NCBI GenBank assembly: GCA_964611335.1
Contig: CAZSXR010000001.1
Coordinates: 620,001-684,000 of the forward strand
Length of the DNA: 64,000 nucleotides
Direction of reading: 5' to 3'
Source of the DNA: BOG-1112 sp964611335
GTDB taxonomy: Bacteria > Bdellovibrionota_B > Oligoflexia > Oligoflexales > Bog-1112
Shown: in pieces, positions 9,585 through 18,523 of the stretch
Position numbering within the stretch: the first letter of the stretch is position 1
Layout: each line of letters begins with the position of its first letter
Notes under the pieces: model-generated
Databases searched by the model: none
The model's input: the letters and a program-made list of their open reading frames with translations, nothing else
Told to the model about the DNA's origin: nothing
Position numbers and translations under genes: made by a program

Positions 9585-11465
9585 ATGAAACTTAAAAAAC
9601 TTAGACAGCTCTTAGAAAATGACAATCATGACTATAGAGAAAAGTTAAAACTACTTTTCTCCGATCCAATTTATATACCCCGTTTGGATCTTTCCATCAA
9701 AGATCAGAAAGATCTAGCATACAAACGCTTACGCAAACTTTTTCAAGCAGGCTTGGTGGATCTTCAGGACTTTGAAAAAGATCCTCGACGCATTTTTGCT
9801 CTGCATGAAATGTGTGCAATGGTCGATGGTTCTTTTGTTACCAAACTGACGGTGCAAGCGAATCTTTTTGGGGGCACCGTTATCAAATTTGCAAATCGAG
9901 AGCAGTGGCAGTGGCTTATTGATAAAGCCAATAAACTGGATGCTGTTGGTTGCTTTGCTCTGACAGAGTTAGGGTTTGGTAATAACGCAGTCGAGATGGA
10001 AACCGAAGCAAACTACAATATTGAAGATAAAACTTTCACTATCCATAGTCCTAGCACGCTTTCGCAAAAATACTGGATTACGAATGGCTATTGTCATGCA
10101 CATTGGGCCGTCGTTTTTGCACAGTTGAAAGTGGGAGGACAGTCTCACGGTGTGCATGCCTTTCTTGTACGCATTCGTGAGGATGATCTTACGCAATCGC
10201 AAGGTGTGACCATTCAAGATATGGGTGCAAAATTCGGTCTGAATGGTGTGGATAATGCGCGACTCTGGTTTGACAATGTCAAAGTTCCTCGAGAAAATTT
10301 ACTTTCTTCTTTTGCAAACATCGATGATGCAGGTCATTATCGATCGCCGATCAGTGGAAAACGCAACCGTTTTTTAAAGATGGCAGACCAACTTTTAAGT
10401 GGTCGCTTGTGCATTGCATCCATGTCGATGAGTGCTGCAAAGATGTCTCTGCTTATCACCTTGCGATATAGTCAGAAGCGCAGAGCTATGGGTTCTGATG
10501 GAAAAAGCAGTTGGCCTTTGATCAATTTTCAACTGCAAAGAAATGCTCTAATGCCTCTTCTCGCAAGAACCTACGCACTCGCTTTTGCTTTGAACAAAGT
10601 TAAGAATTCCTATTCTTTTGCAGAAGCAAGCAAAGAACAGGTTATAAACTGCTGTGTGATCAAAGCTCTCGTGACGTGGCATGCAGAAAACACTGTAACT
10701 GTGTGTCGTGAACGCTGTGGTGGTCAAGGGTATTTAGCAGCGAATATGTTTGCAGAACTTTTAGCAGGCGCTCATGCAGGCATGACGGCAGAAGGAGACA
10801 ACGCTGTTCTTATGCAGAAAGTTGCTAAAGAATTGATTTCCGATATTTCTGCACTTGATCTGATGAAACTGAAAGGCGCATCTCTTTTCTCCTTGCACTC
10901 TGTTGGTAAAGGATGGGAATTGAAAGACTGTTTGCATCTTTTTGAAAAACGAGAAGATATACACAAATCAAATCTTGCTATCCGTATGCAGAAAGCGAAT
11001 TGGAAGTCTAAAGAAAAAGTTTTCACAACATGGATGGTAGAAGAATCGAATACGGTCCAAGCTCTTTCAAAATCTTTTGGTGAACGCTACACCTTAAAAG
11101 CTTTCCAAGAGATTCTTGCAGATAAGGAATTCAAGGATCCCGTTGTAGAGAAACTTGCAAAACTTTTTGCTCTCGACTGCATCAAAAATGATCTCGGTTT
11201 CTTTCTCACAGAAGGATTGTTGTCACGTTCTCAAGCGAAAGATCTCGACACGGAACTAAGCAAACTCTGTGCAGATATATGTCCTTTTACAAGTTACCTT
11301 CTCGATGCTTTTGGAATTCCTGAGCATTTGATTCATGCACCGATTGCTCGTGATTATGTTTCTTACAATCTTCTAGACAAAGACAATCGTGGGGAAGTTC
11401 TTAAAATTCCGAGTGTCAAAAAAAGACCTCCCTCTCGTCAAGACATGCCTTCTTTGAACCTCTAA
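9585..11465 (+). CDS. acyl-CoA oxidase / dehydrogenase family protein
   Basis: A 626-residue flavoprotein of the acyl-CoA dehydrogenase superfamily, closest in layout to peroxisomal-type acyl-CoA oxidases. These carry out the first beta-oxidation step, oxidising acyl-CoA to trans-2-enoyl-CoA with FAD. TELGFGNN near residue 125 corresponds to the flavin/substrate loop (TELGHGSN in oxidases), and CRERCGGQGYL near residue 374 matches the C-G-G-x-G-Y signature after the FAD domain. The length well above 400 residues fits the oxidase branch, which has an extra C-terminal domain, rather than FadE-like short dehydrogenases. The frame extends upstream to a TTG at 9507, but that codon lies inside the stem-loop; ATG 9585 has a GGTGAG-like site upstream and is preferred. 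The gene overlaps the convergent GT2 gene by four bases. FadD at 35.3 kb would supply its substrate. Whether electrons go to O2 or to ETF cannot be decided here. Confidence 0.85.
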   Translation: MKLKKLRQLLENDNHDYREKLKLLFSDPIYIPRLDLSIKDQKDLAYKRLRKLFQAGLVDLQDFEKDPRRIFALHEMCAMVDGSFVTKLTVQANLFGGTVIKFANREQWQWLIDKANKLDAVGCFALTELGFGNNAVEMETEANYNIEDKTFTIHSPSTLSQKYWITNGYCHAHWAVVFAQLKVGGQSHGVHAFLVRIREDDLTQSQGVTIQDMGAKFGLNGVDNARLWFDNVKVPRENLLSSFANIDDAGHYRSPISGKRNRFLKMADQLLSGRLCIASMSMSAAKMSLLITLRYSQKRRAMGSDGKSSWPLINFQLQRNALMPLLARTYALAFALNKVKNSYSFAEASKEQVINCCVIKALVTWHAENTVTVCRERCGGQGYLAANMFAELLAGAHAGMTAEGDNAVLMQKVAKELISDISALDLMKLKGASLFSLHSVGKGWELKDCLHLFEKREDIHKSNLAIRMQKANWKSKEKVFTTWMVEESNTVQALSKSFGERYTLKAFQEILADKEFKDPVVEKLAKLFALDCIKNDLGFFLTEGLLSRSQAKDLDTELSKLCADICPFTSYLLDAFGIPEHLIHAPIARDYVSYNLLDKDNRGEVLKIPSVKKRPPSRQDMPSLNL

Positions 11466-12364
11466 GAAAAACGTCTTTTGTAATGTGTAAGTACAATTTG
11501 ACTTGTGAGAAGGGGATGTCGCAGAAGCGGCATCAACCCTGAAAAAATAGCTTTTTTTGTACGTATCCCAAAAATACCAAGAAGGATGTTATATGTATTC
11601 ACAAGTTTATTTTTTTTATAAGCGTATTTTTTAGCTTCGGGAAGAGTAGGCCAGAACGTATTCAGAATACGAATGCTTTCGATGCAAGCGAGTTCTTTTT
11701 GCACATTTGAAATATTTTGATCATGCATACGATAGAAGCAGCACACATCTTGCACAGCTTTGACTTCATAATCGACGGCAATAGCAGCAAAGAGGTAGAA
11801 ATCTTCCGATTGTTTGAAGTCGGGAGGAATGCCACCCACTTCCCAAAAAAGATCTCTGCGTACAAGGGCTGCAAGCAAGGGTATAAAATTTTCACTCAGT
11901 AAGTACTCTTGTAGTATGCGTCCTTCAGGTAGAGCTTTATTTATATACTCCGCTGCAAGTTCGCGCCCATCATATTTTCCTCCCATAATTTTCGCGCGCG
12001 CATAGACGAGACCGAGTTTTTTGTCGCTGTGTTTAATAAGCTCAACTTGTTTTTCCAATTTGTCTGAAGTCCAAAGGTCATCACAGTCTAGAAAGGCGAC
12101 CCACTCTCCTCTCGCTTTTTGCACTGCGAGATTGCGTGCTTCACCGAGGGTCGTGTGTTGGGGTGCGTAGAAGTAGTGTAGGCGTTTGTCACTGAAAGAT
12201 TGAGCAATATGCGCGCTTGCATCCTTAGATTGGTTATCCCAGAAAATAAGCTCCCAGTCGGTGAACTTTTGATTGAGTACACTGAGTATGGCATCTTTGA
12301 GATAAGTCTCGCTGTTGTAGCAATTCATGATGACACTGATGAGTGGTTTTAATTCAGCAGACAT
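11462..12364 (-). CDS. family 2 glycosyltransferase
   Basis: A 300-residue GT-A fold enzyme, expected to transfer a sugar from a nucleotide-sugar to a growing surface glycan at the cytoplasmic membrane. The N-terminus has the GT2 opening SVIMNCYNSETYL. A DXD-type metal-binding FLDCDDLW lies near residue 95, and the following SEDFYLF near 185 has the acidic pair typical of the catalytic base region. AAGGGGG upstream of the ATG acts as a ribosome site. It is divergent from the glycan genes starting at 12456 and convergent with the acyl-CoA oxidase gene. The acceptor and the donor sugar cannot be read from the sequence. Confidence 0.85.
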   Translation of the reverse strand: MSAELKPLISVIMNCYNSETYLKDAILSVLNQKFTDWELIFWDNQSKDASAHIAQSFSDKRLHYFYAPQHTTLGEARNLAVQKARGEWVAFLDCDDLWTSDKLEKQVELIKHSDKKLGLVYARAKIMGGKYDGRELAAEYINKALPEGRILQEYLLSENFIPLLAALVRRDLFWEVGGIPPDFKQSEDFYLFAAIAVDYEVKAVQDVCCFYRMHDQNISNVQKELACIESIRILNTFWPTLPEAKKYAYKKNKLVNTYNILLGIFGIRTKKAIFSGLMPLLRHPLLTSQIVLTHYKRRFS

Positions 12365-12391
12365 ATTAGCCCCCTTGAAAAATTCAATAGC

Positions 12392-12420
12392 TCGACAATT
12401 CTAAAGACAGCTCCTATAAT
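12392..12420 (+). promoter_or_regulatory. sigma70-type promoter for the 12456 gene
   Basis: TCGACA (12392-12397), a 17-base spacer and a perfect TATAAT (12415-12420) lie in the 91-base gap between two divergent glycan genes. Transcription would start near 12427 and leave a leader of about 30 bases that contains the AAGGAG site at 12443-12448. Confidence 0.6.
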
Positions 12421-12455
12421 CTCCTATCGTTTTCATAGAACGAAGGAGATTTTGT

Positions 12456-13646
12456 TTGAACGCAAAAAGAATCCTATTTTTCATGCCTGATGCTTTTAGC
12501 GAGCGTGATTATCAGAGATTTGGTTTCTCTCTTCTCCAAGAGCATGGTTACCATGTTGAAGTTTGGAGTTTCATCCATCAATTTATCGAAAATGCGACCG
12601 AAAAATATCAAACACGCGATCCCAGTTCCTTTGCACACCACAGAACCTTTCCTTCCAAAAAAGAAGCTATAAAAGCAGTTGAGTCTCTTAGTGGTGAAGA
12701 TATTGTGATGTTCTTAATCCCGTGTTCTTTGAGAAGCTATTGGCTTTACAAAGCCGTTTCAAATTCACAAGCTCCCTACGGTATTGTGAATCCCAATGCC
12801 CTTCCTGCGGTTCCTCAGAGTGCTAAAAGTTATAAAAAACTAATTCTTCATCCCCTTTCAACGTTAAAAAAAATTCCTACGAAATTTTTTTCATACCTTC
12901 CTTTGCAGAAATTGGGAATTAAAGTTGCTTCGTTTGCACTCGTGGGTGGGCGTCAATCGTTATACTATTATAAAAAAATTATTGATGAACACACAAAAAT
13001 TGTGTGGGCTCATGCTTTAGATTTCGATGTTTATTTAAAGTTCCAAGAAGAAGTTTTACAAAATCCTCTTGGATCTCGTTACGCTGTGTTTATAGATCAG
13101 TATCTTCCTTATCATCCTGATTATTGGATTGTGGGTAAAAAGAATACCTTTGATGCAAAAGCTTATTATGGGGCTTTAAATTCCGCTTTTGATAGCTTTG
13201 AAAAATCAACTGGGATGAACGTTGTCATCGCAGCGCATCCTCGTGCGAGTTATGAAGATAAACCGCATTGCTTTGGAACGCGTCCTATTTTTTATGGGAA
13301 TCTATTGAGTTTGGTGAAGCATTCGGAATGCGTTCTTGCGCACTACAGTACGGGTTTGAATTTTGCAAATCTCTACGAGAAAAGTGTTGTCTTCTTATAT
13401 AATGATGAGATGGTGAAAGAAGCTTTTAGTTTTCGTGCAACGTGTGAGTTTGGAAGGCGTTTTGGCAAAGAGCCTATCAAAGATTTCTCAAATGTAGATT
13501 GGGAAAAAGAGTTGCGTGTGGATAGAGAGAAGTATGAGGCTTACAGAGAAGATTTTATCAAGGTGAAAGATTCGAGTGAGAAGAATACGTGGCTTATATT
13601 TGTAGATTTTCTGAAAGGTCAAACGCGTGTTACAAAGTGTTTATGA
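12456..13646 (+). CDS. GT-B-like surface carbohydrate biosynthesis protein
   Basis: 396 residues. The start is a TTG, fixed by a strong AAGGAG site seven bases upstream. I do not recognise a named family. The C-terminal half reads like the donor-binding half of GT-B capsule or lipid-linked glycan transferases: VIAAHPRASYE, then LVKHSECVLAHYST near residue 285-300, then a ribbon resembling YEKSVVFLYND. The N-terminal half starts with RILFFMPDAFSERDYQRFG, a Rossmann-type opening. It forms an operon with the downstream dehydratase (20-base overlap) and the aminotransferase, so it probably acts on a sugar made by them. No signal peptide or membrane segment is evident. A transferase function is inferred from fold-like motifs and context, not proven. 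Confidence 0.7.
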   Translation: MNAKRILFFMPDAFSERDYQRFGFSLLQEHGYHVEVWSFIHQFIENATEKYQTRDPSSFAHHRTFPSKKEAIKAVESLSGEDIVMFLIPCSLRSYWLYKAVSNSQAPYGIVNPNALPAVPQSAKSYKKLILHPLSTLKKIPTKFFSYLPLQKLGIKVASFALVGGRQSLYYYKKIIDEHTKIVWAHALDFDVYLKFQEEVLQNPLGSRYAVFIDQYLPYHPDYWIVGKKNTFDAKAYYGALNSAFDSFEKSTGMNVVIAAHPRASYEDKPHCFGTRPIFYGNLLSLVKHSECVLAHYSTGLNFANLYEKSVVFLYNDEMVKEAFSFRATCEFGRRFGKEPIKDFSNVDWEKELRVDREKYEAYREDFIKVKDSSEKNTWLIFVDFLKGQTRVTKCL

Positions 13647-14826
13647 AAGTATAGCAACGAGGCGCACGGAATCTCTTTTTGCAAATGAGATGGAATTTCA
13701 TGCGAAAGATTTTAAGGAAGCTATAGAGGGCTCGTCTATAGCGGTTATCGGAGCTGCGGGTTCTATAGGTTTTGCAGTTGTAAAAATTTTAACACACTAT
13801 AAACCTAGAAAACTTGTGCTTATAGATCTCAATGAAAACAATCTTGTCGAAGTGGTACGAGACCTTCGTTCTGATTTTCATTTAACTGTACCTCAAGATT
13901 TTCAAGCCCTACCCATAGGATTGGGTTCTTATGAGTGTACACATTTTTTCGCAGAATCTAGACCTTTTGACTATGTGTTTAATCTCAGCGCGGTAAAACA
14001 TGTACGTTCGGAAAAAGATAAGTACAGTCTTTTGCGAATGATCGATACAAACAATCTTTTTCTCTACGAATTTCTTTCAAATTTAAAATATTCACTCAAA
14101 AAATTCTTTTCTGTATCTACAGACAAAGCCGTGAATCCCGCAAATCTCATGGGTGCTTCCAAATGTGTGATGGAAAGCATCATGAATGTTTTTTCTCACC
14201 AACAGCCTTGGTCCAGTGCTCGCTTTGCAAACGTTGCCTTTTCTTTGGGGAGTTTACCTCATGGTTTTTTAAACAGGATAGAAAAGAAACAACCGCTTGC
14301 GGCTCCGAATGACATTACAAGGTATTTTATTTCGCACGAAGAAGCGGCGCAGCTGTGTTTGCTTTCAGGAGTGCTTGGTAAGAACCAGAATATTTTCTTT
14401 CCCAAATTGCAGGCTACTTTGAACGAAACAAAATTCTCTGACATTGCCATCGAACTTTTGAAAAAACTGGAATATGAGCCTTATTTTTGCAGTTCAGAAG
14501 AGGAAGCTAAAGAACTTTGTGAAACTCTCATTCCTAAACGTAAGTGGCCTTGCTTGTTCACTGCTTCCAACACGGAAGGTGAAAAAGATTTCGAAGAGTT
14601 TTATTCAGAAAGCGATGTCGTAGATAGGAAACGCTTTCTGAATATAGGGGTTGTGGAATCTCAAAGTTTTTACGATGAAAGTTTGGTGAAAGAATTTCTT
14701 AGTTTCCATACTCGTGTGAGACAGACAGGGGATTATACTAAAGACGATTATTTAGAATATTTTAAACGATTGGTTCCTGGTTTTGATCATGTTGGTCAAA
14801 AGGGAATCTTAGATGGAAAGATGTAG
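13627..14826 (+). CDS. NDP-N-acetylhexosamine 4,6-dehydratase (LegB/WbpM-like)
   Basis: 399 residues; GTG start with AAAGG eight bases upstream, inside the end of the previous gene. An extended short-chain dehydrogenase: the nucleotide-binding VIGAAGSIG lies near residue 40, SAVKHV near 123 and STDKAVNPANLMGASK near 165. The Thr-Asp-Lys catalytic trio is present, and Met stands where many dehydratases have Tyr. That is the arrangement of the WbpM/CapD group, which converts UDP-GlcNAc to a 4-keto-6-deoxy sugar. The next gene, two bases on, is a LegC-type aminotransferase that would use this keto sugar. This pairing suggests LegB function in legionaminic acid synthesis, with the rest of the pathway at 53-59 kb. 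Another 2-acetamido-4-amino-2,4,6-trideoxyhexose product is the main alternative. Confidence 0.8.
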   Translation: MLQSVYESIATRRTESLFANEMEFHAKDFKEAIEGSSIAVIGAAGSIGFAVVKILTHYKPRKLVLIDLNENNLVEVVRDLRSDFHLTVPQDFQALPIGLGSYECTHFFAESRPFDYVFNLSAVKHVRSEKDKYSLLRMIDTNNLFLYEFLSNLKYSLKKFFSVSTDKAVNPANLMGASKCVMESIMNVFSHQQPWSSARFANVAFSLGSLPHGFLNRIEKKQPLAAPNDITRYFISHEEAAQLCLLSGVLGKNQNIFFPKLQATLNETKFSDIAIELLKKLEYEPYFCSSEEEAKELCETLIPKRKWPCLFTASNTEGEKDFEEFYSESDVVDRKRFLNIGVVESQSFYDESLVKEFLSFHTRVRQTGDYTKDDYLEYFKRLVPGFDHVGQKGILDGKM

Positions 14827-14828
14827 AG

Positions 14829-16004
14829 ATGATAGATAGCAAAACTGATTTTTCTATACCCTTGAGTGTTCCGGAAATTCACGGAAATGAAGAAGCTTAC
14901 GTGCTCGAAGCTATACGTACAGGATGGATTTCATCAGCAGGACCTTTTGTCGATCGTTTCGAAAGGGAATTTGCGGAAAGAGTCGGAAGTCCCTATGCGG
15001 TTGCAGTGTCTTCGGGAACTGCTGCTTTGCATTTAGCTTTGATGGTTGCAGGAGTGAAAGCAGGTGAGGATGTATTTGTTCCGTCTCTTACTTTCATTGC
15101 AACTGCAAATGCTGTGCACTATGTGGGCGCGACCCCTATTTTTACAGACTGCGATGAGTACATGCAAATGTGTGCGCACAGTTTGAGGAAAGTAATTGAA
15201 GAACATTATAGGTGGGATGGGAGAACCCTTATCAACAAAGAAACTCATCGCAAAGCCAGTGCTTTAGTGCCTACCCATCTTCTTGGACATGCCTGTGATA
15301 TGGATGCCCTTCTCAGTTTGGCAAAAGAATACAATCTTACTGTGATTGAAGACGCCTGTGAGGGATTAGGCACTTTGTACAAGGGTAGACATGTAGGTAA
15401 TTTTAGCAAAGTAGCGTGCTTTAGTTTTAATGGGAATAAAATCATTTCCACCGGTGGAGGAGGAATGATTGTCAGTTCAGATAAGGAATTTATCAAGCAG
15501 TGTCGTTATCTGAGTACACAGGCTAAAGACAATCCTATCGAGTATGAGCATCATCATATCGGTTACAATTACCGACTGACAAATGTCCTTGCAGCTTTAG
15601 GGTGCGCTCAGTTGGAAAAATTAAGTTCTTATGTTCGAAGAAAGCAAGAGATTGCAAAAATTTATGAGAAGTGTCTTTCAGATATAGCAGGAATTCGTAT
15701 TATGCCGACTCCTTCTTGGAGTGAAAGCACTTATTGGTTATATACAGTGCTTGTTGATAAAGCAGTCTTTGGTTTGAGTGCAAAAGAGATTGTGTATAAA
15801 CTTATGGGTATAGGGATTCAAAGCCGACCTTTATGGCAACCTATGCATCAGAGTAAAGCTTTTGCAGCCTGTGAACCAGGATTCCCAGCACAATGTCCTC
15901 TTGCTGAAAAATATCATGCACAGGCTTTGAGCCTTCCCTGTTCTGTCGGAATTAAGGACGAGGATATTGAAAGAGTCTGCATAGAGTTGGGAAAACTTCG
16001 TTAG
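14829..16004 (+). CDS. legC: PLP aminotransferase, LegC-type (DegT/DnrJ/EryC1/StrS)
   Basis: 391 residues. Adds an amino group to C4 of the 4-keto sugar made by the preceding enzyme, using glutamate and pyridoxal phosphate. The internal-aldimine lysine is K204 in CFSFNGNKIISTGGGGM; this FNGNK-I-x-TGGGG form is characteristic of the LegC branch. SSGTAALHLA near residue 61-70 is the phosphate-binding turn, and VIEDACEGLG near 172 carries the aspartate that pairs with the pyridine nitrogen. It starts two bases after the stop of the dehydratase gene, so the two are translated from one message. The symbol is assigned by motif and pairing; a perosamine-type synthase is less likely. Confidence 0.75.
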   Translation: MIDSKTDFSIPLSVPEIHGNEEAYVLEAIRTGWISSAGPFVDRFEREFAERVGSPYAVAVSSGTAALHLALMVAGVKAGEDVFVPSLTFIATANAVHYVGATPIFTDCDEYMQMCAHSLRKVIEEHYRWDGRTLINKETHRKASALVPTHLLGHACDMDALLSLAKEYNLTVIEDACEGLGTLYKGRHVGNFSKVACFSFNGNKIISTGGGGMIVSSDKEFIKQCRYLSTQAKDNPIEYEHHHIGYNYRLTNVLAALGCAQLEKLSSYVRRKQEIAKIYEKCLSDIAGIRIMPTPSWSESTYWLYTVLVDKAVFGLSAKEIVYKLMGIGIQSRPLWQPMHQSKAFAACEPGFPAQCPLAEKYHAQALSLPCSVGIKDEDIERVCIELGKLR

Positions 16005-16054
16005 ATTTTATGATATCCTTTCACTAAGACATATTTCATAGTCAAGGAGAAGGG

Positions 16055-17302
16055 ATGTTACCCAAATCAGCGACGAACATGTATTATAACATGACAGGTC
16101 TACTCGGTTTTTGTTTCACTCTTTTTATACTCCGATCGTACGCTTTTTCATTTCCACTGCTCACAGAATGTCTGATTTTGCTAGCGGGAACTGCTTTGCC
16201 TATGTTTTTTTGCGAAGTCGTTTTAGAAAAATGCTACGAAAATCCTACGAGTGGAGTGAATTTTTTTAAACGAAATTCTTTGAATATCCCTCGGGTTTTC
16301 ACTAAGTTAATCGGCCTATATGCCTTGTGGATCGGTATAGCTTTTATCTATTTTATTTTCCCAGAGTATCGTGGGAACTTTTATAAAATTTACTATGATC
16401 TCCTTACAATATGCTTTCCTTTTGTTGCGATTTTATCAGTACCTTATTTTTTTATACTCGACCCTTATCTCAGGGAGCCCGAAGATGCCTACTATCATTT
16501 GGGTAGAGTTCTATTGAGAAAAGAGCGTTTGTCAAATTCCGATCTTCAATTGTTTTTAGGTTGGTTGGTGAAAGCATTCTTTCTCCCTTTAATGTTTATA
16601 TATTTTACGGAAGATACAAAGTTTTTAAATAGCTTTAACATACAAAACGTCTTTTCCAATTTTAAAAATTTCTTTGATTTTACTTATCAAATGTTGTTTA
16701 CACTCGACGTATTGTGGGTGTGTATAGGCTACGCGTGTACATTGAAAATATTCGATACACATATACGTTCAACAGAGGGTACTCTCCTAGGCTGGAGTTG
16801 TGCTCTTTTTTGCTATCAACCATTTTGGAGTTTTTTTTCAGCGAACTATCTGGATTACACTAGAGATACAAAACATTGGGGAGACTGGATGAGTGGAAGT
16901 CCATGGCTCTACATAGTTTGGGGGTCTTGTATTCTCATTCTTCTAGGAATCTATCTTTGGGCTACCTTTGCCTTTGGTCCACGTTTTTCCAATCTCACCC
17001 ATCGAGGAATTATTACAAATGGACCTTATCGTTATACAAAGCATCCTGCGTATCTTTGTAAAAATTTAGCATGGTGGTTTATGTCCATGCCTTTCATGGT
17101 GACAACGACCTATATCGATAGTTTCCGTCACTGCTGTATGCTTTTGATGTTGAATTTAGTATATTTCCTGCGAGCCAAAACAGAGGAAAGGCATCTTTGC
17201 AAAGACCCTGTTTATTGTCAGTACAAGGATTACATTGCGGAAAACGGACTTTTTGCTTTTAAGAGAAAGCAGTCTGAAGAATATGTTCCTTCTATCGTTT
17301 GA
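16055..17302 (+). CDS. membrane protein with ICMT-like methyltransferase C-terminus
   Basis: A 415-residue, many-pass membrane protein with about nine to ten hydrophobic segments. Near residue 305-335 it carries FGPRFSNLTHRGIITNGPYR, followed by YTKHPAYL. This is the S-adenosylmethionine-binding signature of the isoprenylcysteine carboxyl methyltransferase/phospholipid methyltransferase superfamily (His plus the R-H-P loop). The C-terminal EERHL..DP.Y..Y motif also matches. The first 250 residues are an extra membrane domain I do not recognise; typical bacterial ICMT-like proteins are about half this length. AAGGAG lies upstream of the ATG. It follows the LegB/LegC-like genes on the same strand with a 50-base gap, so it may methylate a lipid or lipid-linked glycan. 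The substrate is unknown. Confidence 0.7.
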   Translation: MLPKSATNMYYNMTGLLGFCFTLFILRSYAFSFPLLTECLILLAGTALPMFFCEVVLEKCYENPTSGVNFFKRNSLNIPRVFTKLIGLYALWIGIAFIYFIFPEYRGNFYKIYYDLLTICFPFVAILSVPYFFILDPYLREPEDAYYHLGRVLLRKERLSNSDLQLFLGWLVKAFFLPLMFIYFTEDTKFLNSFNIQNVFSNFKNFFDFTYQMLFTLDVLWVCIGYACTLKIFDTHIRSTEGTLLGWSCALFCYQPFWSFFSANYLDYTRDTKHWGDWMSGSPWLYIVWGSCILILLGIYLWATFAFGPRFSNLTHRGIITNGPYRYTKHPAYLCKNLAWWFMSMPFMVTTTYIDSFRHCCMLLMLNLVYFLRAKTEERHLCKDPVYCQYKDYIAENGLFAFKRKQSEEYVPSIV

Positions 17303-18503
17303 AATGGTTATTCGACAGTTGTCCAAGAATTGTTAGGAATTTTTTGAGAGCAGGGGAGAGAGGATCTTGAGCTAAGCTGAGAGCCCCAGCAGTGCTAAAT
17401 ACAGCAATAGAGGCGATGGAGCTTAGTAAAGACCCTGCAGCAAAGGGTCTTGAGACTTTGATATTGTGACCAGGAATTGTGTTTTCAATTCTGAATTTCT
17501 TTTTATTTAATTCGGTTTCTTTTGATCGAAGTTCTAAAATTTCATTTGCAAGAGCAATATTTTCCTTTTCCATTTCTTTTGCTGTATGGATAGCATTTTC
17601 ATATTGAGTTTTCCAATGGGGGTATTTTTGTGTCAGGAGCTTACGAATTGTAGTTATTTTAGATTCGATAGAATGGCTAGCGTCAGCATCTAAAATATCA
17701 ACAAGAAAGGTATTGAGTTCTTTATTTTCTATACTTCGGCATGTTTCACTGATTCGAACTCTTTTCTCTTCACTTAAATCTTCTGTTGAAAGTATGAAAT
17801 CCAGATAGGCTATATCAGAGTAACTAAGAATAAACCCAAATATTTTTGTTTTTTTATTAAATCTATTTGCGAATTCATTCATGGTTTTTGTTTTTTTATC
17901 TAGGTTTGTTTTCAGCTCACTTAGTTGAGATTCAACTCTAGTCTTATCTTGAAATATTGATAACTTGTTTAAACGGTTCCAATCCACATAAGTCTTAGCA
18001 CCAAAATAAAATGCAGTTATTGCGAATACAGCTCCCGATGCAAATAAAGCAATTTCAGTTGACTTATGACTCTGTGGATCTTGAGAAGCAGGAGCGCTAG
18101 GGCTTGGCGCACTAGCGCTTGGTGCAGGCTCCGTAGGACTAGCACTTGTCGTATTATCTACACTCTCTGGAGTTTGAGCAACGTCAGGGCTTTTTGAAAG
18201 TTCCAGAAGGTTTGTTGAAAAACTTGGATCGCTGACTATTTGCTGTAACTCTTCTGCAGGTTGTTCTGCGCAAGTTCTTGCAAGGTCTTGGAAATTTTTT
18301 TCAAGTTCACTTGTAGCTTTGGTGTTTGCGCTTTCCTTCAAATAGTCTTCACAGGATTTTTTTACATCTGTGACCAAGGAACTTTTGTCTAGTTCCGTGT
18401 TGCTGGGTGCAATGACCTGATCTAATGTTTTTGTAGAAGCCTCTTTTGAATGCTTTTGTAAGCATGAAGAAAGAATAAAACTGAATAATATAATCTTGTG
18501 CAT
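17292..18503 (-). CDS. lipoprotein with Pro/Ser/Ala linker and coiled coil
   Basis: 403 residues, not recognised. The N-terminus IILFSFILSSC is a signal peptide with a lipobox (L-S-S-C), so it should be a lipoprotein. A low-complexity Ala-Pro-Ser stretch lies around residue 118-145. Next comes a hydrophobic segment (EIALFASGAVFAITAFYFG) at about 150-168, then a long charged helical region that looks like coiled coil (about 175-350), and a second hydrophobic stretch near the C-terminus (about 360-385). GGGAG lies eight bases before the ATG. It is 20 bases downstream of the choline-type symporter gene on the same strand, so the two are probably co-transcribed. Its 3' end overlaps the convergent ICMT-like gene by 11 bases. 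The role is unknown. Confidence 0.7.
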   Translation of the reverse strand: MHKIILFSFILSSCLQKHSKEASTKTLDQVIAPSNTELDKSSLVTDVKKSCEDYLKESANTKATSELEKNFQDLARTCAEQPAEELQQIVSDPSFSTNLLELSKSPDVAQTPESVDNTTSASPTEPAPSASAPSPSAPASQDPQSHKSTEIALFASGAVFAITAFYFGAKTYVDWNRLNKLSIFQDKTRVESQLSELKTNLDKKTKTMNEFANRFNKKTKIFGFILSYSDIAYLDFILSTEDLSEEKRVRISETCRSIENKELNTFLVDILDADASHSIESKITTIRKLLTQKYPHWKTQYENAIHTAKEMEKENIALANEILELRSKETELNKKKFRIENTIPGHNIKVSRPFAAGSLLSSIASIAVFSTAGALSLAQDPLSPALKKFLTILGQLSNNHFKR

Positions 18504-18523
18504 AGAAATCTCCCTTATGGAGA

